NCBI GenBank assembly: GCA_029582265.1
Contig: CM055817.1
Span: 55,227,711 to 55,291,710, forward strand
Length of the DNA stretch: 64,000 nt
Direction of reading: 5' to 3'
From: Zoroaster sp. YZ-2022
Taxonomy: Eukaryota; Echinodermata; Asteroidea; Forcipulatida; Zoroasteridae
Below are positions 1 to 10,960 of this stretch, piece by piece (positions within the stretch are counted from its first letter, which is position 1; each line of letters begins with the position of its first letter). The position numbers were made by a program, and so were the translations under genes. The notes under the pieces are model-generated. The model did not search any database, had not been told where the DNA came from, and saw nothing but the letters and a program-made list of their open reading frames with translations.

Positions 1-1002
1 CTTTTCTGGCAAAGATGGCATCTTCACGAGTCACGACGACAATTGTTTGAACTGGTGCATTCTTCTGGTTCAATCACTAATATCGAACTGTCTTGTAACA
101 AATGCTTCGATTTTCTTCTTGAGTTTACGTCGAATGTTTCTGATTGCCTCAAACAGCAGACGATCAAAGCAATTAAGAGATTTCTTTATCGAGTGAAAGA
201 AAGGTGGACCAGAAGTAAGCGTGTTAAAGCATTGTTTCTGAGCAAGAACTCAGAGTGGCTTGACCAAAACATATCACTCCCTGATGAATTTGAGCATTTG
301 TTGATGCAGAGTGCTACCACAGATGATCCTTATGCCTCATCAGTCCCGGGTGCATCGCAACCGCAATCCATTGCAGGACGTCCCCCAAAACACTGGCAAT
401 CCCTTTCAAAAAGATCACGACAGAGAAAAGCACATGAACTTCTTATTCAAAAAGAGCCAAGTGAACTTCTTTATGCAGCATCACAGGGTTGCATACCGAC
501 AGAATCCTGACCTAAAGTATGTTCTCAAGTTTGCAATGATGTCTCCGTCAAAACCAGCTAAGATGAGAAAGCTCATTTCTATGCCACCCAAGAAACAAGA
601 AAATTTCTCATCGGATGAGGCTTTATCATTGATGGTAGAAACTGGAATGACCAAACAGTCTTATCAAACGGTACGATCTGCAGCCAAACGGAAAAATGCG
701 AACATATATCCACTGAAGTCAGAGAAGCAAAAAAAAAGTGCTACCCGAATAATATTTCAATCATGGAGGATTCAGCAAAAGTGCCTCTGCAGAGTCTCTT
801 TGATCACACCGCACTCAGAATCATCCAGGAGCAAAAAGAGGCAATAACTGAAGTTGTCGAAGGTCTTGAGGAAGGTGCACAATTATCATGTGATTTGGTG
901 TGCAAGTGAAGTCAAAGATATGCTAAAAGGCTCGGACCATGACGATGACAGTGACACAGAACACACAGAGCACAGTGATACTTCAGATATAGATTCATCT
1001 TA
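1..1002 (+). pseudogene. frameshifted relic of an unrecognised multicopy protein
   Basis: Coding-like sequence enters from the left edge and can be followed through at least three frames. The first frame (to about 480) has a basic region and the motif GRPPKHWQSLSKRSRQRK. A second frame (about 495-710) contains SSDEALSLMVETGMTKQSY. A third (about 714-908) contains AKKKCYPNN and LFDHTALRI, after which an acidic tail rich in D, E, S and T runs to a stop near 1002. The pieces keep a sensible order, so this looks like one protein broken by small indels. From memory it resembles a repeated family of uncharacterised proteins in marine invertebrate genomes that may belong to transposons. I cannot name the family. 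No catalytic motif is visible in the part present. Confidence 0.5.
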
Positions 1003-2029
1003 AGCAGTAAGTACAATGATCGTAATTTTTTTTAAGTTGGAAATTTCGCATCTCAAATAAAAACAAGCAAACAAGCACCCCAACAAACAAACAAACAAAA
1101 TAACAAAAAATGGTATAGAGGCCAAGGTTTAACGAACATTCCAAGACTTGATTGATAGGCTATATGAACCAGATATCTGTACTGCGATGACATCAATTGC
1201 ATTATATTTATTTAAACTACCACAGACCAATCATAACTCAGCATTAAGATGACGTCATATGCGTTTAAAAACATTACCATCGAATTCTACGGGTCGGAAA
1301 ACCCTTAGAGTATAATTTACATCAAAAAGTAAGTTGAAATATAATTTTGGCGCACTTTGATCTCATTCTGGCTCACTGTGCACTGGTCCGTTTGTACACT
1401 ATAGCAGCTCACAAATGCAACCGTTTGTGAATCATGATAACACAATTGTTTCTTAAAAACAAACAAACAAAACAAAAGACAGCTAAATTAACGTACCCAA
1501 ACAGGTGGAGATGATGACGAGCGAAATCAGTAGATGCTCCATCGTATAGTTGACAGGTAAACGAACGTATTTTTATTCAAAACGTAGGCCTGTGGTCCAA
1601 ACAGCTACAGCCAGGCAGTCCGGTAATACTACTGCTACTAATAATAATAATTTGGACTTATATAGCGCACGTATCCACCAAACTGGTGCTCAAGCGCAAA
1701 TGCATTATATTATTAACAATGACGTAGATTGTATACTCCCTGTTTATGGCCCAAAATAAAAAATCTCCGGTTTAAAAAAAAAATTAAATTTATTAATTTT
1801 TTTATCACTGGGGATAAGAATTTATTTTCAACAATTCAAAATCAATCATTTAAACATCTTAACACTCAGATAATAATTTTATACATAACAGTACAGGAAA
1901 TTAAACTTCTTAGTCTTGGCAAAGTACAGAGAAGAAATCCCATTTACGGTAAAATTTCGCCATATTATCATTACAACTGTACATAAATTTTCCATTGAGT
2001 AATAATTATTAAGATCTTTTTTGAGAATT
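1003..2029. other. intergenic, AT-rich, no gene seen
   Basis: Holds AACA-type simple repeats (about 1065-1110 and 1457-1475) and a SINE tail fragment (1637-1735). I see no other gene or element. Confidence 0.5.
1637..1735 (-). repeat. SINE 3' end fragment
   Basis: A TAA-repeat tail followed by GGACTTATATAGCGCACG and ACCAAACTGGTGCTCAAG. This is the 3' end of the tRNA-Leu-type SINE that occurs in longer form at 30841-31200 and 36130-36510. The head is missing. Confidence 0.7.
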
Positions 2030-2039
2030 GAAAGAGATG

Positions 2040-2425
2040 GTATTTCTCCGGTTTCTGATCTCCGTGCGCGTCGCCTCAGACCCGCAGGTATTTTTTATTT
2101 TCTGTTTTTGTTGCTTTGAAACGATGTCTAATTGCAGCCAAAATTGCTGGATCGATTGGAATTCTGCTGTGCTGTGCTTTAAGCGACTTTTTCACATAGG
2201 GTATGAACGTTTGCCCGATTTGTGAGGCCTCTCTCAGCCACCATACTTTGTATATATATGGGAAATTTGGTCCCCGAGTAAAGAACTTGAATGCATCAGC
2301 ATCACGTATTTCCCTGTTGGCAAAAAAGAAGAAGAAAAAAGATGACCGAAAAAAAGCGCGTCACCGCATCGATTTTTAAACTGACCGATGACCAGAAACC
2401 GGAGACCTTTTGTTTTGGCCTGTAA
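2040..2425 (-). repeat. dispersed repeat R380, copy 1
   Basis: A roughly 380-bp repeat also present near 28775, 40650, 41735 and 53225. It contains the marker CCAAAATTGCTGGATCGATT and ends in a TTTTGTTTTGGCC-like stretch. Read on the minus strand the core encodes a short peptide that is conserved in the other copies; here a one-base loss breaks it. Confidence 0.65.
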
Positions 2426-3540
2426 CGTCCTTTTTTTGTGAGTATAGGCACTTATACAAACGTCATTGGGCGTGACGGGGTCAATTTATCTCGAGTACAT
2501 GAATTGTTGACTATATTTTTAAGCAATCCTCCTCAGCTATGAAGTTTATAGTTTGGAATTCTTGCGTCGGGTGATAAGCGCTGATTTCGCCTCACATGGA
2601 TATACAGTGCTTCATATACATTATGTAGGGTATGGGCAAAATCAATTACTATTATTAATTTTACAGAAAGGCATTGCTTCTGAACTAATTTTGTTGTTAT
2701 AAAATAATTTTAAAAATAAATAAATACAAATAGGTCTATGACCTAATGTTATCCCGATTTTAAAGATACACCCCATTTGTGCACAATCCCTCAAAAAAGG
2801 AATGTTTCTCAAATCTTTGTTTCACAGAAACATTTGAGGGCATGCGACACGGGAACTGTGATGAACAGGTCGGCGCATGAATTTGGTCACTATTTAGTTG
2901 GGCCATGGAGGCAGAATTAGGGTTCGTCTGTGAACAGAGAAAGGACTGCCCGATGCCCAAGTCGAGGTCGGTTTATGCATGGTCTATGCAAAGTAACAAA
3001 AGGTTAGCAAGCAATAGTGCGTGAAGTGTAATACTGCACCGGCGCCACTGCTCTCTGTTATTAATGACTGGAGAGAGGATTGCCCAATTTTGTGGCTATA
3101 CTAAAGGCACCTGCAAGGACCATGTTGTTACTCTAGGCCGATATGTGACCCGCTCTGTTGTAATGAGGAAAGTCCCCCAAATATGAAAAATGGAGATATG
3201 CTAGGCATCCTAACGAGCATTTAATGGGCTTTCCAATGAAGCCAAACATTATAAAAGGAATTAAACACCGGACATTCCTGAGGAATATTGCACGTACAAA
3301 GGAATGCACATTGCAAAACGACGTGGATGGTTTACGAAAAGTGAGCAACAACATTGCTGAGTCGTGGCTTTCAAATGAAGCGCATGATTTTCTATCCAGT
3401 CAGTGTATTCAATAGAGAACAGCACAGCAGGGAAACAATATCCATTCTACTGTCCCAAATCTAGCCCCACCTCATAAAAAAACCCACCGCCAACTACCAG
3501 CAATTGCCTGCATACGTACGCGTACTTTGCCTATACACTC
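2426..3540. other. no supported gene
   Basis: Unique-looking sequence with short overlapping open frames on both strands and no domain, splice or repeat signal that I can support. Confidence 0.4.
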
Positions 3541-3723
3541 TTAAAACTGAAGTGTTGAATGTGAGTGACAACACTTGATAAAGTTAAATTAAAAAGAACG
3601 TGTTGAATTAACACGGAGTCAAGTTGAGTCTAACTCTATCAATGTTAAATTCAACACTTTTAAAAGTTACATCCAACTTTATAAAGAGTAGTCACTGACC
3701 GAACTCTTTAAAATGTTGAACAT

Positions 3724-4062
3724 GCACTGATGCACGATGATTCTGCCTGGATTCATAATATTCAATACACCTTTTTTCTATTATCGGCAACAATTCAGTC
3801 GTGTTGTGTTGTTATAATATTATAGTTTAATCATTCGCTCTAACAGCAGAATGACACAACATTGTATAATTGCTCTGGTTCCCAGACTTATCCTTCTCTG
3901 CAAAAATGGATATGATCATTTGAACATGCACTGATGCACGATGATTCTGGCTGGATTCATAATATTCAATACACCTTTTTTCTATTATCGGCAACAATTC
4001 AGTCGTGTTGTATTGTTATAATAATTATTATAGGCCTAGTTTAATCATTTGCTCTAGTAGGC
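3724..4062. repeat. direct duplication of about 120 bp
   Basis: The block starting TGCACTGATGCACGATGATT at about 3725 recurs at about 3928 with few changes, including the shared CACCTTTTTTCTATTATCGG segment. About 80 bp of other sequence separates the two copies. Upstream, 3541-3715 is rich in repeated GTTGAAT-like words in both orientations. Confidence 0.7.
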
Positions 4063-4194
4063 AGCCCAACGGCTGAATTGCACATGTACAGTGCTCAAGT
4101 TTTAATAATAAGAATATTAACAAATATAATGAGAAAGAACCTGCTATAGGTTCGAAGCGTAAGGTCATTAACTACTATTTGCCCTAGCTTAACT

Positions 4195-4353
4195 ACTACA
4201 AAATACTATTTTCCCGCTTTTTTGAATCCCTCCGCTCCCCATGATCCTTTGCTTTCCCTTTTCCCTATAAATGGATGTGTTTTTTATGTTTGTATCCACG
4301 CCTCTGATGAAGGTCCGGTTTGGATCGAAAGCTAAGGCCAACCTCCAGATTTA
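4195..4353 (+). repeat. left LTR-like repeat of the Penelope-like element
   Basis: About 85 percent identical by eye to 7055-7207. It includes CTATAAATGGATG and the segment CTCTGATGAAGGTCCGG followed by GGATCGAAAGC, which resembles a hammerhead core (CUGAUGA, stem II, GAAA) with one extra A. Confidence 0.7.
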
Positions 4354-4417
<64 letters not shown>

Positions 4418-4434
4418 ATATATATATATATATA

Positions 4435-4487
<53 letters not shown>

Positions 4488-4607
4488 ATATATATCTATA
4501 TATCTATATATATATATATATATCTATATATATCTATATATATCTATATATATCTATATATATCTATATATATCTATATATATCTATGTATCTATATGTA
4601 TCTAGGC

Positions 4608-4642
<35 letters not shown>
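4354..4642. repeat. TA / TATATC microsatellite
   Basis: Nearly 290 bp of alternating TA with interspersed TATATC. The long Tyr-Ile open frame across it is an artefact. Confidence 0.95.
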
Positions 4643-4646
<4 letters not shown>

Positions 4647-4741
4647 CGCTACTTAAATGTAGCGGTCTATCTTGAAGTAGAGTGCTCAATGCCACATAGA
4701 CAGAGCGTAATATACTTATAGTAAAACTAGTGGAACGCTGG

Positions 4742-4789
4742 TAGTTGTAACTCCGAGTTTCACGCGTTATGCGATCATCAGACAACTCT
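4742..4789 (-). ncRNA. type I hammerhead ribozyme
   Basis: On the minus strand the order is stem I (AGTTGT), CTGATGA, a small stem II (CGC/GCG around a short loop), GAAA, a 3-bp stem III (ACT/AGT) with loop CGG, T, then the complementary ACAACT. Every core position of a hammerhead is present. One U-U mismatch is predicted at the base of stem II. Hammerheads are known companions of Penelope-like elements. Confidence 0.6.
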
Positions 4790-4838
4790 GTTGTCTGATG
4801 ATCATAACGCGTGAAACTCGGAGTCTTCAGAGTTCCAC
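4785..4838 (+). ncRNA. degenerate hammerhead, inverted partner of the previous one
   Basis: CTGATGA, GAAACTCGGAGT and flanking complementary AACTCTG/CAGAGTT are present, but stem II has lost two bases (TCATAACGCGT instead of TCGCATAACGCGT), so folding is doubtful. It lies head to head with the minus-strand copy. Confidence 0.45.
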
Positions 4839-4845
4839 TAGTTTA

Positions 4846-4848
<3 letters not shown>

Positions 4849-4890
<42 letters not shown>
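4849..4890. repeat. TA microsatellite
   Basis: Pure TA dinucleotides directly upstream of the RT coding sequence; marks the truncation point of the element. Confidence 0.95.
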
Positions 4891-4893
<3 letters not shown>

Positions 4894-6050
4894 CGTTGAC
4901 AGCTACCTCAACCCTCTGGTCTCTCATATCCCTTCATTCATACAGGACACTACAGACTTCCTCCGTAAACTAGAGGGTATTAAACATCAAATACCCAATT
5001 CTGCCCTCCTTGTCACTCTGGATGTTTCCTCCTTATATACAAACATCCCCCATGGCGAAGGCATAGTGCATGTGCCAACGCTCTCAGATCCAACAACCAA
5101 ACCAAACCTTCAGTGAGACACCTCACAGATCTTATCCGACATATACTGACCAAAAACAATTTCACGTTCCTAGACAGAAACTTTCTCCATGTTCAAGGTA
5201 CAGCGATGGGCACTAAGATGGCACCATCATACGCTAATCTGTTTATGTCTGACCTTGAAGACAGATTGCTATCTTCTGCTCTCCACCGTCCTCTAGTATG
5301 GTGGAGATTTATTGACGATATATTCTGCATTTGGTGTGGTGGCCAAGATAGCCTAGGTGAATTCATCAACTACATTAATTCATTCCACGCCACCATCAAG
5401 TTCACTGCTAACTACTCTACCAATAGCGTAAACTTCCTAGACGTCACCATCAACAAATCCCCCAGGGAATCTCGACTGATGTCTATTGTAAACCCACTGA
5501 CACTCATCAATACCTCCTTTCTGACAGCTGCCACCCCAAGCACTGCAAAGAGGCCATCGCCTACAGTCAAGCGCTCCGTATAAGACGTATCTGTTCCACC
5601 GATACCTTATACAGGAAACGGTCGTCTGAACTGAGGCAACACCTTGTATCCCGGGGTCATAGCAAACGCAGGGTCCAACTAGCCATCAACAGGGCCCTCT
5701 GTACCCCCCGTAGCACCCTCTTGGCTACCCAGGATAACAAGAAAACCCTTCCTAACAGAGTCCCCCTGGTCACGACTTATCACCCCAGATCACCCAGACT
5801 TTCATCTATCGTAAATGATAACATGACTATTTTACACTCCTCCGACAGGTTACGCTCAGCCATCCCTGAGCCCCCTTTGATTGCTTTCCGTCGCCCCCGT
5901 AACCTCGGTGATATATTGGTTCGGGCTAGGCTCTCTAGCACTATAACAGTGACCTTAACGTCACTGATCATAAATCACCACAGGGGTACTCTAAGTGTAA
6001 CCGCTCGAGATGCAAAACCTGTTTGTATCTCAAACCTGCTCAGAAGGTGA
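4891..6050 (+). pseudogene. reverse transcriptase of the Penelope-like element
   Basis: RT motifs appear in order across broken frames. Motif A is LDVSSLYTNIPHGEG (about 5018-5062). Motif B is GTAMGTKMAPSYANLFM (about 5200-5250). The catalytic RFIDDIF follows at about 5306-5326, then NFLDVTINK. Downstream, RVPLVTTYHPRSP and FRRPRNLGDILVRARL match the thumb region that precedes the nuclease in Penelope-like proteins. Stops and frame changes lie near 5068, 5583 and 5720. The N terminus is absent. Confidence 0.8.
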
Positions 6051-6403
6051 AAAGCCACAGTACTGGTCTCACCTACACAATCAGAACTAAATCCGAGTGT
6101 GACACACCCAATGTTATATATGTAATCTCATGTAAAAGATGTGGTATACAATATGTAGGGGAGACAAAGACCAAATTGTGTCTCCGCTTTGCCAACCATG
6201 TTTCCTCTGTGAAAACTAAAAAACCCTACCCTGTGGCTATCCATTTTAACAGCCCTAATCATAGCATTAATGATGTTGAACTCGTTGTAATTGAAGCCTG
6301 CACTAGCAATGATACACATCGCAAACTTAGGGAGTCACACTGGATACATCAACTGAAAACACTTCAACCCTATGGCCTCAATATCAACACAGGTATAAAA
6401 TAA
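6023..6403 (+). pseudogene. GIY-YIG endonuclease domain of the Penelope-like element
   Basis: A 126-codon open frame. The segment VIYVISCKRCGIQYVGETK has the paired cysteines and the Y..YVGET pattern of Penelope GIY-YIG domains, followed by LCLRFANH with the conserved Arg and His. A downstream ESHWIHQLKT supplies the Glu/Trp end of the fold. It is out of frame with the preceding RT segment (overlap 6023-6050), so the element needs a frameshift to read through. Confidence 0.85.
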
Positions 6404-6429
6404 CCCAGCTACATCTACCCATTTCCAGG

Positions 6430-6725
6430 CATTTGTTGTAACCTTTCATTTTTTTCAGGTTTTTGTCCTAACCTGTTCTATTTTCATGTAGTTGTCTTAA
6501 CCTGTTCCTTTTTCAGGTATTTGCTTTAACCTATTTTTTCAGCTATTTGTTTTAACCTGTTCCTTTTTCAGGTATTTGCTTTAACCTGTTCTCTTTTCAG
6601 GTATTTTTCAGCTATTTGTTTTAACCTGTTCCTTTTTCAGGTATCTGTTTTAACCTGTTCTCTTTTCAGGTATTTGTTTTAACCTTTGTTCTATTTTCAG
6701 GTATTTGCTTTAACCTGTTGCTTTA
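6430..6725 (+). repeat. 30-bp tandem repeats in the element 3' region
   Basis: About nine imperfect units containing TTTTCAGGTATTTG and TTAACCTGTTC, between the nuclease stop and the right LTR-like repeat. Every unit carries a polypyrimidine-CAG word, so it looks like an array of 3' splice sites. Confidence 0.85.
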
Positions 6726-7054
6726 TCTTATCTTGTATACTTTTACATTTTTTCCAACTGTCTCTCATAGGACTATTTTAATTTAGCTATTTACACCCAC
6801 ACACCAACTCCTCAATTTGTAAGGCTTAAAAAAAAAACTTTTTTGTTGTCGTATCCCTTTGTGTATTGTCCTATGTTTATGCCAGCTTTACTAAAAGCTG
6901 CCACCTCTACCTATTGTGTGGCTCAATAATCCCTCCTTTACCCTAGCTTCACCATAAGCTGCCACATCTACTTATTGTGTGGCTCAATAATCCCCCCTTT
7001 GTTCACTTCTGATACTCCTATTGGCTTTTTCTAGACTGATGCTTATCTTTAATT

Positions 7055-7206
7055 GGTCACTATTTTCCCGCCTTTTTTGGATCCCGCCCCATGATCCTTT
7101 GCTTTCCCTTTTCCCTATAAATGGATGAGTTTTTATGTTGTACTTTGTCAAAGCCTCTGATGAAGGTCCGGATTGGATCGAAAGCTAAGACCACCCTCCC
7201 GATTTA

Positions 7207-7207
<1 letters not shown>
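7055..7207 (+). repeat. right LTR-like repeat of the Penelope-like element
   Basis: Direct repeat of 4195-4353, with CCCTATAAATGGATG and CTCTGATGAAGGTCCGG. Confidence 0.7.
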
Positions 7208-7208
<1 letters not shown>

Positions 7209-7264
<56 letters not shown>

Positions 7265-7268
7265 AGAT

Positions 7269-7321
<53 letters not shown>
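7209..7321. repeat. TA microsatellite
   Basis: TA dinucleotides with one TAGATAGA interruption, ending at the hammerhead. Confidence 0.95.
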
Positions 7322-7326
<5 letters not shown>

Positions 7327-7368
7327 GTCTGATGATCGCATAACGCGTGAAACTCGGAGTTACAACTA
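7322..7368 (+). ncRNA. type I hammerhead ribozyme
   Basis: Stem I is TAGTTGT (7322-7328) pairing perfectly with ACAACTA (7362-7368). CTGATGA lies at 7329-7335. Stem II is CGC/GCG within 7336-7348. GAAA is at 7349-7352. Stem III pairs ACT (7352-7354) with AGT (7358-7360) across loop CGG. T7361 is in the cleavage-site position. The only weak point is a U-U opposition next to stem II. A TA tract flanks each side. Confidence 0.65.
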
Positions 7369-7394
7369 CCAGCGTTCCACTAGTTTTACTACAA

Positions 7395-7396
<2 letters not shown>

Positions 7397-7450
<54 letters not shown>
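7397..7450. repeat. TA microsatellite
   Basis: Pure TA tract between the hammerhead and the minus-strand RT relic. Confidence 0.95.
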
Positions 7451-7454
<4 letters not shown>

Positions 7455-8800
7455 TGACGTTAGGCATGCAGCTGTGGCTTAGTTTTAGTGTGTTTCTGTA
7501 AAATATTTTCTTCAGTTTGTGGCCGGTCGGAAAACATTTGTCGATCAGGTTAATAAATTCTCTTCCTATGTTATTCTTGACGTTTCTGTTGTATGGGGGG
7601 TTAAACCATATTACATTACGATTGCGGTTGTGATTTACTTTATGCGGCGTAGGCGTGTATTTGAGATTGTATGTATAACCACTTGTCGTAGGGAAAATAC
7701 AAATTTGACCAAGCTTAGTTTATTTTTTATTCCTAGAGTCCCATACTATCGAGATCCCTGGATAGGTATCTCAAGACTTCTGGGTGATATTTCTATTGAG
7801 CAGATTAAAAGAGAAACACAGTCAAAGACTGGTTCCACCAGGCTCCTAGGAGTCCTGACTCATATGAAGCCTAAAGCTTCAAAATGAGGACCTAAACTGT
7901 ACTGTACTGTACACTCTTGTGTAACGCTTCTTGATATGGTGGTGTCGCTTCGTTGAATGTATCTTCGTCTGATGATGTGTCTGACAATCTTCTGTTTATG
8001 GATTCTGGGATGTTTTTGATTATGATCGGGGGGTGGTTAGATTTGCTATGTACGTAGAGTGGTGTGCTTGTGGGTTTAGCGTATGGTTTGAATTTTTCAG
8101 TGTTCAGGTCAAATGTCACATCGAGGAAGTTGACGACTTTCTTGTTGGCTTCAATGGTTATTTTGAGATCATTATTTCGAAAGATTTTGCATATATCCTT
8201 CTTTATTCTCTCTACTTCTTTCGGGGTTCCCGTGTGTACTGCGAGTCCATCGTCGCGGTATAGACCGATGTTGTTTCCGAGTATTTGTTTTAGCTGTGAG
8301 AGGAGGTAACAACCAACTAGTTCACATGTCTCTGCTCCGTCGTGGCTTCCCATAGTGACGTCAAAGAGTATTGTTGATGTTTCTTTCCCCATGGTTCACC
8401 GCCATTGAATAATCATAGGGAGTGTTTTGCTTGATTATTCGTCGGTCATCGGTTGTAATGGTCACGTGTTTAGATGCAAAATCAAGAGCTCGGTTAAGAA
8501 GTGCTTCGGATATTGAGGGGTAGAATTCAACCACGTCAAAACATATAAATGATGAATCGTTTTTATTGGTTAGTTGTTTGTACCATTGTAGCACAGATGA
8601 CGTATTCTTCCACTGGTTGACTTGCGTGGAGTTTTTGGTTGATTTTTTCTAGGATTTGTTTACTTATTCGTCCAATCTCTGGTTTATAAAAGTTTGTAGA
8701 TTTATCAGCTTTAACGAATAAATGGTTATCGTTTTTGACGGATGTGATGTCTTCCTTGAGGTCATGTTTATTGTGGAGAGAAACAAACACGAAGAAGATG
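7455..8800 (-). pseudogene. second decayed reverse transcriptase relic
   Basis: Minus-strand pieces in order: SLHNKHDLKEDITSVKND and FVKADKSTNFYKP (8790-8650), [20 protein letters not shown] (motif A, about 8560-8500), [14 protein letters not shown] (motif B region, about 8370-8330), [15 protein letters not shown] (catalytic motif C, about 8265-8220), [10 protein letters not shown], and [19 protein letters not shown]. After a foreign segment (about 7690-7915) the protein resumes with WFNPPYNRNVKNNIGREF and [11 protein letters not shown] (about 7610-7455). I recognise this as a repeated marine-invertebrate RT family close to Penelope-like RTs. No GIY-YIG follows it. Stops and frame changes make it inactive. 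The exact family is inference. Confidence 0.7.
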
Positions 8801-10640
8801 ATTGTTCAACAAAAGGTCGTCAAAATTTGACAAGTTTTGAAATCTGAAAACTAAACGTCAAATTATGTCTCTTCAAAGCCACCGTAGTATACTGCTTATT
8901 GGTTGAATTCGAAGTCTGGATCCCAACTCACAATAATGATAAAGAGATGATTTAGTCGGATCCTTTCACCTACTAGACATATATATCTTTACATGCAGTT
9001 TTTAGTATCTGTCAAAAGTGAACGAACGTGACTGGGGTCTTTTAACATGCGATCAATCAATATTGCAAATTTTCATCATAGTTGATGGATTAATATGGTA
9101 AGAGAATTGCTAACTGTAAGAAAATGGGGAAAATCTTTGCCACTTTAGATATTTGATGGAGAAATTCTTCGAGGCAAGTTTTTTTTTAGCTCCTGTCCTG
9201 CTGATTCGTCATCTTGGAAAATAACTCATGTTTTCTTACTCTTTCAGGTATGTTTTTCATTTACAATTTTATAAATATTTCTGATAATTCTAAAGAAATA
9301 GGTTAAAGGAATTTAAAAAGACTTTAGAGCCGTAGCCAAAGGGGGAGGGATTTTTCACCTTTTGATCTGCTAATTATATTACGATCTAAAATTTTGTGAT
9401 TAGGCCATGCCCATCCATGTGAATGAAAGTCATAGATTTGCGTCCACCGCCCGCATGTCCCGAAAGCTACCGCCTAAATTTTTCATTATTTGCCAAAAAA
9501 ATCATTATTTGCACAAAAAAGGTATTTTCACCAAACAAATTTAGTTCCAAATCATCCACATCAGTAAAACGAAGTTTTTACCAAATTTCCACCAGTATGT
9601 GCGCTATAAAATAATCATTAGCACATGTTCTCTTACAGTCTTAGTCCCGCGTACGTCGTTCACAAAAAAGGTCACATCGCGCTAAAACTGTATGGTAAAC
9701 TCCGTCCGATCCGCACCTGCAACTGTACCGCCTTCACATGCACAACACGTTCGCTGTTGAGCCTAGTACTAGTATGCCTGTGTGTGCGGCCCGCACGTAT
9801 AATGATGCATGTACGTACACAGATTAGAAGAAACATCTTGTGATTGCGCTGTTATTAATGATCAATGGAAATAATGAATAATGAAAAAAAGCCTCATGTG
9901 TTTTCAAAATTTCCCGGACGCAAATCTATGACTTTCATTCTCTTGGCCTTAGGTTTGCCCCACCAGTGTGGCACGGACACGCCCCCTTGGCCTATCCTTA
10001 GCCACACGTTGGTCGTACCACGGCTAACGGCGGTTTTTTCTAAATTCCAGGCGCTGAAATTGACGATATTTGCAACCATTTTGACAGACTAGATACGTTC
10101 CTTACATGTTTAAATAACTATCTAGGCGCCCATAAAAAAATTGTGATTTCACTTACATTAAAATTTCGTGACATTTTGGCCCGAAAAATTACAAGACGAT
10201 CGTCATTGTGCAGGTTTCAACGAGGACGGCCATCTTGAATGTATGAACTAGAGGTGAACGGGAAAACAACTTGCGCGCGCAACAATTTTACGACGGCTGT
10301 TATGTGTGCACATACTTGCTGTATTTTAGCGCGCAGAGATGACCACGCGATGTCGCCGATATAAACTTTCAAGAAACTAATTAACATCGAGCAGTTTTAT
10401 CTAATTAACCGTACTGTATGGTAAGTTCACCCCCTTTTAACTATACCAGGTTATTTAACTGTGCTTGCATTGCACATAAAACAAGAGAGAATGTTCATTA
10501 AAATAAAATGATAATGTAATAAATAGTCTATTATTAATTGCAATAGTTTAATACTAATTTTAAAGAGTAATTTTAAACAAAATAAAAATTTCACTCATAA
10601 TTTAAATATATGAAATATTATAGTGTTACGATACTAAGTT
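8801..10640. other. no gene seen; one inverted repeat
   Basis: A 25-bp inverted pair (GAATGAAAGTCATAGATTTG at 9420 and its complement ending at 9941) brackets about 520 bp and may be the ends of a small element. Nothing else can be supported. Confidence 0.4.
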
Positions 10641-10849
10641 TTGAGGCTTTGCATGGTGGAATATCGATATCGTTTCGGTTTGCGGTAACACCATGTGTTT
10701 ATCTCAACTAACGTGAAGCTGAGGTACAGGTTCTGAAAAGAACCGTATCGCACAACTCGTATCTCAACCTTCGTTAAGTGAGAAAGGTTCAATGGAGAAC
10801 CAATTTCGGGCAACTCGTTTTTCTCTACTGTCGCTAAGTGAGAAATATG

Positions 10850-10922
10850 GTTCAGGGAGAACCATGGGGACTTCACGGGTTAATATGGTTCAGGGAGAAC
10901 TATGGGGACTTCACGGGTTATT
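10850..10922 (+). repeat. tandem duplication of about 36 bp
   Basis: ATGGTTCAGGGAGAACCATG and GGGACTTCACGGGTTA occur twice back to back beside the Penelope 3' end. Confidence 0.8.
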
Positions 10923-10925
10923 CTC

Positions 10926-10960
10926 AACGTTTCGATTAGCCTGCTCTAATCTTCGTCAGG
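10926..10960 (-). ncRNA. hammerhead-like motif at a Penelope 3' end
   Basis: Minus strand reads CTGACGA, then a 6-bp stem (GATTAG/CTAATC) preceded by one extra A, then GAAAC. The core fits CUGANGA...GAAA, but stem I and stem III partners are not clear. A mutated relative lies at 21569-21610. Confidence 0.35.

Larger units (their letters stand above)
4195..7210 (+). mobile_element. Penelope-like retroelement (decayed)
   Basis: A reverse transcriptase followed by a C-terminal GIY-YIG nuclease is the hallmark of Penelope-like elements. The coding core is flanked by two direct repeats of about 150 bp (4195-4353 and 7055-7207). These share ATGATCCTTTGCTTTCCCTT, a CTATAAATGGATG TATA-like site and GGATCGAAAGCTAAG, and both run into a TA tract. 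They fit the LTR-like terminal repeats known for this class. The N-terminal part of the protein is missing: coding sequence begins immediately after a TA tract at 4890. Several frame changes make the copy inactive. Confidence 0.8.

Noticed and set aside
4320..4721. Tyr-Ile repeat protein
   Set aside because: Translation of a TA tract.
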